From: Saccharicrinis carchari
Lineage (GTDB): Bacteria > Bacteroidota > Bacteroidia > Bacteroidales > Marinilabiliaceae
Direction of reading: 5' to 3'
Length of the DNA stretch: 64,000 bases
NCBI RefSeq assembly: GCF_900182605.1
Contig: NZ_FXTB01000001.1
Span: forward strand, 868,001-932,000
This document shows, one piece after another, positions 57,252 to 64,000 of this stretch. The position numbers and the translations under genes were made by a program. The notes under the pieces were generated by a model that had not been told where the DNA came from, did not search any database, and saw nothing but the letters and a program-made list of their open reading frames with translations. Positions within the stretch are counted from its first letter, which is position 1; every line of letters starts with the position of its first letter.

Positions 57252-60200
57252 TTAAAATGTTAAGCTAGCACCAATTGAAAACACCCTTGCTTGCGGATAA
57301 GTTCCGTAATCGATACCCTGGGTTAAAGAAGGGGCATTGGAACTTGATGCGCCAATTTCCGGATCGAGACCTGAATAACCCGTAAAAGTAAGCAGGTTTT
57401 GACCGGAGAAATACACCCTTAAGCCAGACATACTGGGCAATAGGTTACGAAAAGTATAACCCAACTGAAAGTTTTTAAGTCGCAAATAAGAACCGTCCTC
57501 CACATAAAAATCCGAGGCCACCAGATTATCTTCAACGGTAGCGGCGTTCAATCCGAACATCGTGTTTGATTTGTTTTGTGCTGTCCAGTGATTTTTGTAG
57601 TCGTTAGCCAAAGCAAAGCGTTTGATATCGGCATAGTTATAATATTTAAATCCATTGAATATGTCGTTGCCCTGCACGCCCTGAAAGAACATCGTGCAAT
57701 CCCAATTCTTATAATTTAAATCGATATTCAGTCCGTAAAACCAATCCGGATTTGGGTCACCAATCATTGTACGGTCGTCGCCGTTGATTACCCCGTCTGG
57801 TTCTTCCATTACGCCATCGCCGTCTTTGTCGGTCCATTGGTCTTTAAAGCGGAAGTCACCCGCCCCAATCGGTTCTGATTTTTGTGCACTTGCCGCCACC
57901 TCTGCAGCGGACTGAAACACGCCTTCCACCTGGTATCCATAAAACGAACCGATGGGCAATCCCTCTGCTGTACGGGTAACACTACCCACCAGACTAACGC
58001 TCCCATCTATAATGGGTACACCACCACCCAGCGAAGTCACCTCATTATCGACGTGCGAAGCGTTTAGATTTACCCTAAACTTGAGATCGTTGCCTATGGT
58101 GCCACGATAACCCAAATCCAATTCAATACCCTTATTTTCCACAGTTCCTGCATTCACAAAAGGGCTACCGTCATACCCGGCATACTCCGGAAGTGGCACC
58201 TCAACAAGCATGTCCTTGGTTTCCTTGGAAAAATAATCGACCGACAAGCTCACTTTATCGTTAAGGAAAGCCAGATCGAGACCTATATTTGTCGATTGTA
58301 CGGTTTCCCACTGTATGTTAGGATTGGCCATTTTTACCGGTGCACCACCGGCATACTCGGCATCGCTAAACACATAACTGTATTCTAAGCGGCTATCACT
58401 ACTCTGGATGGTAGAAGCAAAGGAGTAAGGATCTATTTTAGCATTACCTACTCTCCCCCATCCTGCTCTCACTTTTATACGGTTCACCACATTTTTCGGA
58501 ATAAAATCCATAAAACTTTCGTTCCTCAACCTCCAACCTGCCGAAGCAGAGGGGAAATTACCGAAGCGTTTGTTGGGGCCAAAAACCGAAGATCCATCCC
58601 TACGAACCGATGCTGTTAGAAAATACTTACCCGCATAATCGTAATTTACCCTGGCCAAATAAGAATACATTCTGGTATCTACACCCGAATTCCAGGCATC
58701 GGTGCTCTCTTTGTCGAGCGATGCCGAAATATATTGAAGTTCTTCGCTATCATTGGGAATGTTGTTTCGGGACGCGCCTATATATTCCGACAGATTTTTT
58801 TCGGCTGTAAAACCGGCCAACACACTAAAATTGTGGTTATCGTTAATGTCAAAAATATAATTAACGGTATTTTCGCTTAGATAACCATTGAACTCCCGGC
58901 TGGTTTTTGAAATGCTGTTGGTACTGTTTAAATCGGCACCATAATCATAAGTAGGCAAGTATGTTTTTTCTTTTGATCTGCCTAAGTTTAAACTGAGCGA
59001 GGTTTTTATAAATAGATTGTTTATTGGTTCAATCTGTAAGTACGAATTGGCCAAAACACGCAAATATTCATTTTCTCTAACATCTCTATTTAGCTGTCCT
59101 ACAGGGTTACGCAAATCAGAATACGGTGTGGATGCAAACTCTCCCGACTCCTGATATACCGGTGTTATGGGATCAACACGCTGGGCCAACGTTAAAATAC
59201 CACTGATAGCGTTGCCTGTTACCTGATCGGTACTTGTATTGGATATCGAAACATTAAACCCCGCCTTCCACATTTCACCCATGCTGTAATTGTTGTTTAA
59301 GCGGGCATTGAACCTCTCATATGCTGAATTAAGAATGATACCTTCGTTTTTAAAGTACCCCACACTAACCATGGTATTTGCTTGCTCATCGCCCCTGGAA
59401 AAACTCACATTGGCTTTATGCACCTTACCCACGCGTGTTACTTCATCGAACCAGTCGGTGGTTCTGTTTACATCATCCGACGGGGGCAATAATTCCAAAG
59501 GTTTATAAGCCGATGATCCTGTAAATGCCGCTGCATTGGTTTGCGCTTTGTTGTATGTTTCGAGCCAATCTTTTGAGTTCATCAAATCCGGTTCTGTCCA
59601 GGCTTGCTGCAAGCCACTCATTAGCTCAATATGCACAGCGACATCTTCTGTAGCACCTTTTTTTGTTTGGATCAGAATAACACCGTTGGCTCCACGCGAG
59701 CCGTATATGGCCGTGGCGGATGCATCTTTTAGCACCTCCATACTACCGATGTCGCTGGGGTTGATATGGGATATATCGTCAAGCAATATACCATCTACCA
59801 CATACAAAGGAGATGAATTATTCACTGTACCGGTACCTCTAACCCTCACGGAAAGTCCCGCACCGGGTGCACCCGATGTTTGGGTTACCATTACTCCGGA
59901 AGCACGTCCCTGCAGCATGGTAGCCGCACTGGACACGGGCTGGTTCTGAAGCACCTCAGCATCTACGGTAGCCACTGCACCAGTAATATCGCTCTTTTTT
60001 TGCACACCATAACCAACGGCTATTACCTCATCCAAGCCAACAAAATCGGCTTGCAGCATTACGTTGATGGTTGTTCTGCCATTGACAGCTACTTCCTGGC
60101 TTTTCATTCCGATAAAACGGAAAATAAGTACATCGTTGGGCGAGGTGTTGATTGTATATTTACCGTTCACATCGGTAATGGTTCCTATGGTGGCATCACT

Positions 60201-60335
60201 TTTTAATACAACGCTTACGCCGGGTAAAGGTAGATTATCCTGATCCTTTACCACTCCTGTTACCGTATTGGTTTGGGCCTGACCCAAAAGGGGAAACCAA
60301 CACAGTACGAATAAAATTAATAGATTCTTTTTCAT
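57252..60335 (-). CDS. SusC/RagA TonB-linked transporter (PUL 3)
   Basis: A 1027-residue importer: signal peptide (MKKNLLILFVLCWFPLLGQA), carboxypeptidase-regulatory-like domain (about 24-95, GVVKDQDNLPLPGVSV), TonB-box-like LDEVIAVGYGVQKK (101-114), plug (MEVLKDASATAIYGSRGANG) and barrel ending SIGASLTF. It has all expected parts of an active TonB-dependent transporter. It follows the D-lactate dehydrogenase gene by 148 bp (60336-60483) and might have its own promoter there; I see no match to the -33/-7 pair. Confidence 0.97.
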   Translation of the reverse strand: MKKNLLILFVLCWFPLLGQAQTNTVTGVVKDQDNLPLPGVSVVLKSDATIGTITDVNGKYTINTSPNDVLIFRFIGMKSQEVAVNGRTTINVMLQADFVGLDEVIAVGYGVQKKSDITGAVATVDAEVLQNQPVSSAATMLQGRASGVMVTQTSGAPGAGLSVRVRGTGTVNNSSPLYVVDGILLDDISHINPSDIGSMEVLKDASATAIYGSRGANGVILIQTKKGATEDVAVHIELMSGLQQAWTEPDLMNSKDWLETYNKAQTNAAAFTGSSAYKPLELLPPSDDVNRTTDWFDEVTRVGKVHKANVSFSRGDEQANTMVSVGYFKNEGIILNSAYERFNARLNNNYSMGEMWKAGFNVSISNTSTDQVTGNAISGILTLAQRVDPITPVYQESGEFASTPYSDLRNPVGQLNRDVRENEYLRVLANSYLQIEPINNLFIKTSLSLNLGRSKEKTYLPTYDYGADLNSTNSISKTSREFNGYLSENTVNYIFDINDNHNFSVLAGFTAEKNLSEYIGASRNNIPNDSEELQYISASLDKESTDAWNSGVDTRMYSYLARVNYDYAGKYFLTASVRRDGSSVFGPNKRFGNFPSASAGWRLRNESFMDFIPKNVVNRIKVRAGWGRVGNAKIDPYSFASTIQSSDSRLEYSYVFSDAEYAGGAPVKMANPNIQWETVQSTNIGLDLAFLNDKVSLSVDYFSKETKDMLVEVPLPEYAGYDGSPFVNAGTVENKGIELDLGYRGTIGNDLKFRVNLNASHVDNEVTSLGGGVPIIDGSVSLVGSVTRTAEGLPIGSFYGYQVEGVFQSAAEVAASAQKSEPIGAGDFRFKDQWTDKDGDGVMEEPDGVINGDDRTMIGDPNPDWFYGLNIDLNYKNWDCTMFFQGVQGNDIFNGFKYYNYADIKRFALANDYKNHWTAQNKSNTMFGLNAATVEDNLVASDFYVEDGSYLRLKNFQLGYTFRNLLPSMSGLRVYFSGQNLLTFTGYSGLDPEIGASSSNAPSLTQGIDYGTYPQARVFSIGASLTF

Positions 60336-60483
60336 TGACTTTAGTTTTAATTAATTAGTAATTGATTTTTATTTTAATCACAAAAAGCCTTGACCTTTTA
60401 AATCCAACATCTTGTTCAAAAAAAACCAAGAACTTTGAAAACCTCATTAAACATTCATCTTTCATAGTAAATTTAATTTGTAT

Positions 60484-63303
60484 TTAGTTTATTTCTATTT
60501 CATTTCTCACCGTGGCCTTGTCCACTAAAAATAAAATCGATTGGTAATTCAGTCCGCTGTGAAGTGACAGGCCAATTTCGCAAGTGCGACTGGTGCTGTA
60601 TCCAGCCACTGCACGCGCGGGCACTTCGTCTTTTAAATATTTGAGGGCACTGGTATTTAGTGCCGGCAGATTAAAGCCTTTGTCGCCGGCCCATCCGCAA
60701 CAGCCCGTTTTTTCAGGATTGATTACTTCGGTAGCACAAAGTTGTGCCAGCTGCACCAACTTGTCGTTGAGACCCATTTTAGTGGAGCTGCACGTAGAAT
60801 GCACCATCACCGTTTCGTTTTGCTGCGTAAATGCCAATTTATCCTTTAAATAATCTAAGGTAAAAGCAATCGGTTCGTAAAGTTTCAATTTCTTATCCAT
60901 CCGCTCTTTCATTCTGTATAAACAGGGACTCATGTCACAGAGCACGGGAATATCGCCCTTCTGTGAGGCAGTAAGAAGTGCCTTTTCGAGCTCATGCAAC
61001 TTATTTTCACCCTCCCGCTTAAAGCCTTTGCTATCGAAGGCCATACCGCAGCATAGCTTATTTATATTATCGGGATAGATGATTTGATACCCTGCTTTTT
61101 GCAAGAGCTGTTGGGTAAGCTGAGATAGGGCTGCCTCCTCTCTATTACTGCTATCATTTCCGAACATGCGATTGATGCAGGACGGAAAGTACAGCACTTT
61201 ATCAGGAGATTCAAGATTGCTACCGGTATTCACCTGTGGTGCTCCTATAGGCATATTCCGATTCCAAAGTGGTATGCTTCTGCCTGATATTTTATGTAAG
61301 GCCATACCGCCGGCTTGCATCACAGGGGTGGGCAATAAACGATGCAAAACATGCACTCCATTCAAGACATGGCGTGCTATGTTAGTAAGTTGCGCAAAGT
61401 GATTGGCCATAAAACCGGCCATACGCCTGGCGAATTTAGTTTTTTGTTTAAAGCGCAGCTCTTTAATCATTTTACCTGTATCAATTCCTACCGGGCAGTT
61501 GAGTGCACATAGCCCGTCGGTGGCGCAGCTCTCATCGCCTTTATAACGATAGGCTTTGTGCAATTCCTTCAACTGTCGCGAATCAATGGCCTGGTTATTC
61601 GTCATGGCACGAAACACGGCAATGCGTTGGCGCGGTGTCAGTGTTAAATTTTGCGAGGGACAGCTACTTTCACAAAAACCACACTCAATACAAGTATCGA
61701 TGATGGGATGTGCCAGGGGCAAAGGTTTGATATTTTTTACGTAAACCTCAGGATCGTCGTTAATGAGTACGCCGGGGTTCAATATATTTTTTGGATCGAA
61801 GGCTGCCTTCACTTTCTTCATCAGCTCATAAATCTCGCTTCCCCACTCATATTCTACAAAAGGTGCCATATTGCGCCCGGTACCATGTTCCCCTTTTAAG
61901 CTACCGTTAAACCTATCTACCACCAGATATACCAGCTTGTTCATAAACGCTTTGTAGTTTTGCAGCTGCCCTTGTTTCTCAAAGTCGGGCATAAGCAAAA
62001 AGTGGATATTGCCATCGAGCAAATGGCCCCAGGTTACCGAATCTTTGTATCCGTGCTCCTCCATGAGTTGCTGTATGGCAGGCAAAGCCTCTTCCAGGCG
62101 GTCGCCGGGAAAGGTTACATCTTCGATGATACAAGTAGTTCCGTTGGGCCGTGTTGCAGCGGCCGAAGTAAAAAGCCCTTTGCGCACTTTCCAATAGGTA
62201 TTGTAATCCCTGGCATTATCGGTAAAAGAGATTGGGAATAAAGTATGTATATCTACCAGTTTTTCTATAATTTCTTGCTTTTGCAGTAGCAGTTGCGCCT
62301 TACTTTCTGCTGATGTTTCCACCAATAAAGCTGTTGCACCCTGAGGTAAATCCTTTAATAGTGCAGGAAGTCCCTCTACCTCTTCCACGGCTCTAAGCGC
62401 GTTGCGATCCATCAATTCGGCAGCACTCACCTTGCATTGCCGTAAGGGAATAATTGTTTTGGCAGCCTCTTTAATATCGGGCAAAAACAAGAGGACGCAT
62501 GTTTTTTCGGAATTATCTTTAATGGTATTAAAGCTTAGCTCTGATATAAAACCAAGCGTTCCTTCGGAACCCACCATTAAATGAGCAATAATATCCACCG
62601 AATCGTCAAAGTCTAAAAAGGAATTCATACCATAACCTGTGGTATTTTTTATGAGGTATTTGTGCTTAATTTTTTCTAACAATTGGGGTGAGCGTACTAT
62701 CTGCTGCTTTATTTCTGCTATTTCCCGAAGCAGATGTGCATGGCTAGTTTTAAATTCGCGTTTACTCTCATCACAAGCGGTATCCAGCACCGTACCATCG
62801 ACCATAACGATACGCATAGACTGGATGGTATTGTAACTGTTGGTAACAATTCCATAACTGGCACCGCTGGCATTATTGGCTACAATACCGCCAATTTTAG
62901 CCGCATTGATGGATGCCGGACTGGGACCGATTTTATATCCGTATTTGGCCAGTTGCAAGTTGGCAAAGCCTCCCCTTACACCGGGTTGCAAAACTATTTT
63001 TGCCCCCTCTTTCTCAATCTTATATTTGTTAAAGTCGGGACCTATCTCTATTAAAACAGCATCGCTTATGGTTTGTCCGCTCAAACTGGTTCCGGCGGCC
63101 TTAAAGGTCACCGGGATATTCATGGAGTGCGTGAGCTCAAGTATCTTTATGATTTCCTCTTCGCTGTTGGCCACTACTACCAGTTGCGGTATGAGTCGAT
63201 AAAAACCTGCATCGGTGCCCTTTGCCAGTCTATCGATATATTGATCGTAGATTTGTTTCGGTGGCAGTACGTCTTGCAGTTTTATTTTTAATTTTTTTAT
63301 CAT
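60484..63303 (-). CDS. FAD/Fe-S D-lactate dehydrogenase, Dld-II type (GlcD-GlcF fusion)
   Basis: A 939-residue protein that oxidises D-lactate (or a related 2-hydroxyacid) and passes electrons to the quinone pool. Residues about 40-230 are FAD_binding_4 (VTFKAAGTSLSGQT), 240-510 the FAD-oxidase C-terminal domain. The Fe-S part begins with CIECGFCESSC (Cys538, 541, 544, 548); the second cluster motif is CATDGLCALNC (Cys593, 599, 603), where Asp596 stands for the second Cys. As far as I recall, this Asp is usual in the Shewanella Dld-II type. CCG-type pairs (SCINRMFG, CCGMAFDSKG, CCGWAGDKG) end the protein. No signal peptide. Glycolate or 2-hydroxyglutarate oxidation is an alternative. Confidence 0.9.
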   Translation of the reverse strand: MIKKLKIKLQDVLPPKQIYDQYIDRLAKGTDAGFYRLIPQLVVVANSEEEIIKILELTHSMNIPVTFKAAGTSLSGQTISDAVLIEIGPDFNKYKIEKEGAKIVLQPGVRGGFANLQLAKYGYKIGPSPASINAAKIGGIVANNASGASYGIVTNSYNTIQSMRIVMVDGTVLDTACDESKREFKTSHAHLLREIAEIKQQIVRSPQLLEKIKHKYLIKNTTGYGMNSFLDFDDSVDIIAHLMVGSEGTLGFISELSFNTIKDNSEKTCVLLFLPDIKEAAKTIIPLRQCKVSAAELMDRNALRAVEEVEGLPALLKDLPQGATALLVETSAESKAQLLLQKQEIIEKLVDIHTLFPISFTDNARDYNTYWKVRKGLFTSAAATRPNGTTCIIEDVTFPGDRLEEALPAIQQLMEEHGYKDSVTWGHLLDGNIHFLLMPDFEKQGQLQNYKAFMNKLVYLVVDRFNGSLKGEHGTGRNMAPFVEYEWGSEIYELMKKVKAAFDPKNILNPGVLINDDPEVYVKNIKPLPLAHPIIDTCIECGFCESSCPSQNLTLTPRQRIAVFRAMTNNQAIDSRQLKELHKAYRYKGDESCATDGLCALNCPVGIDTGKMIKELRFKQKTKFARRMAGFMANHFAQLTNIARHVLNGVHVLHRLLPTPVMQAGGMALHKISGRSIPLWNRNMPIGAPQVNTGSNLESPDKVLYFPSCINRMFGNDSSNREEAALSQLTQQLLQKAGYQIIYPDNINKLCCGMAFDSKGFKREGENKLHELEKALLTASQKGDIPVLCDMSPCLYRMKERMDKKLKLYEPIAFTLDYLKDKLAFTQQNETVMVHSTCSSTKMGLNDKLVQLAQLCATEVINPEKTGCCGWAGDKGFNLPALNTSALKYLKDEVPARAVAGYSTSRTCEIGLSLHSGLNYQSILFLVDKATVRNEIEIN

Positions 63304-63386
63304 TATTAGATACTCATCTTTTATTTAAAACCCTTACAAAGAAACCTTTCTACTCCTCTTACATAAAGCTTTAGCACATACAGCAG

Positions 63387-64000
63387 CTACAATTTTATTA
63401 CGCCAATACCGGGTTTATTATTTAATGTAATTTTGCCTTTCACCACTTTAAGCCCCTGGTACACATCGTTAGATATAAGCAGGTTTCCATCCAGGTCGGC
63501 CCAATCTACTAAGGGAGAAAGCTGTGCGGCTGCCGATATGGGGCAGGAGGTTGCTGTCATGCATCCTATCATCACTTTCATATCCAAGGCTCTGGCAATA
63601 GTTATCATTTTACGGGCTGCCCGGAGTCCGCCACATTTCATCAGTTTAATGTTGATACCTGAGTAAACACCTTTTAAGGGCAGCACGTCGGCGACGGTTT
63701 GCAGCGCCTCATCGGCAATAGTGGGCAGCGGGCTATTTTGAGTAAGCCATGCCATATCGTCTCTTCCTTCTTTAGACTTCGGCATGGGCTGTTCCACAAA
63801 CAGCACCCCTTTTTCTTTGAGCCAATAGATCAAATCCAAGGCTTCGTGTTTATCTTTCCATCCCTGATTCACATCCACGCATAAAGGCACATCGCTAACC
63901 GAGCGAATAGTTTCAATCATTGCCTTATCATTGCCTTTGCCCAGCTTCACTTTTAAAATATTATAAGCTGATGCCTCCTTAACTTTCTTCCTCACCACCT
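63387..64000 (-). CDS. dipeptide epimerase (L-Ala-D/L-Glu type, enolase superfamily), N-terminus outside window
   Basis: Partial gene: about 204 C-terminal codons to the stop at 63387; the frame continues past 64000. The residues of the enolase-superfamily barrel are visible: catalytic Lys in ILKVKLG, metal ligands in CVDVNQG, FVEQPMP and IADEAL, and the opposite Lys in INIKLMKCGG. ADLDGNLLI near the end resembles the D-x-D loop of epimerases that convert L-Ala-D-Glu into L-Ala-L-Glu during peptidoglycan breakdown. It lies 83 bp upstream of the D-lactate dehydrogenase in the same direction. Specificity for another dipeptide is possible. Confidence 0.9.
   Translation of the reverse strand, partial: VVRKKVKEASAYNILKVKLGKGNDKAMIETIRSVSDVPLCVDVNQGWKDKHEALDLIYWLKEKGVLFVEQPMPKSKEGRDDMAWLTQNSPLPTIADEALQTVADVLPLKGVYSGINIKLMKCGGLRAARKMITIARALDMKVMIGCMTATSCPISAAAQLSPLVDWADLDGNLLISNDVYQGLKVVKGKITLNNKPGIGVIKL

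Overview
The window is chromosomal DNA of a Bacteroidota bacterium, most likely a Bacteroidia relative of the free-living Marinilabiliales type (the rank is inference). Evidence: three SusC/SusD pairs, a hybrid two-component regulator, many SPII lipoproteins, type IX secretion (T9SS) C-terminal tails, starts without a Shine-Dalgarno sequence, and one textbook Bacteroidetes promoter (TTTG, 20 nt, TAnnTTTG). I see no rRNA, tRNA, CRISPR array, insertion sequence or phage gene.

Layout. 1-5.6 kb: an AsmA-like protein cut by the window edge, a beta-carbonic anhydrase, a small heavy-metal-binding lipoprotein and an orphan Reg_prop lipoprotein, separated by repeat-bearing spacers. 6.1-20.7 kb: a compact polysaccharide utilisation locus (PUL 1) with a GH16 endo-glycanase, SusD, SusC, a GH2 beta-galactosidase and a divergent hybrid two-component regulator; a beta-galactoside-containing glycan is the likely target. 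20.7-22.2 kb: a CPA1-type antiporter. 22.5-31.7 kb: a nine-gene co-directional cluster led by a good promoter. It encodes a DUF6134-like protein, a TauE/SafE transporter, a CdsA-like cytidylyltransferase, a CTP-dependent lipid-kinase-like protein, a reductase-like SDR, a CDP-alcohol phosphotransferase, a DUF5686 outer-membrane protein, a second SDR and a double-VOC protein. It looks like a pathway for an unusual membrane lipid. 31.9-34.7 kb: two FKBP lipoproteins with NrnA, then divergent ndk.

34.9-64 kb: every gene lies on the minus strand. The order is a partial dipeptide epimerase, a Dld-II-type D-lactate dehydrogenase, SusC/SusD, a second SusC/SusD with two lipoproteins, then a phosphodiester glycosidase (NAGPA fold), a GHL10/DigH-like glycosidase, a TolB-like propeller, an Amidase_3 protein, a T9SS propeller-like protein and a PQQ-propeller metallophosphoesterase. 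An amidase that frees stem peptides, a glycosidase family acting on denuded strands, TonB-dependent uptake, an epimerase for L-Ala-D-Glu and an oxidase for D-lactate (the MurNAc side chain) together suggest a peptidoglycan or cell-wall scavenging locus. That reading is inference from families and gene order.

The two candidate undescribed systems are therefore the lipid cluster (22.5-31.7 kb) and the putative cell-wall utilisation region (34.9-64 kb). Intergenic regions carry several families of short structured repeats.
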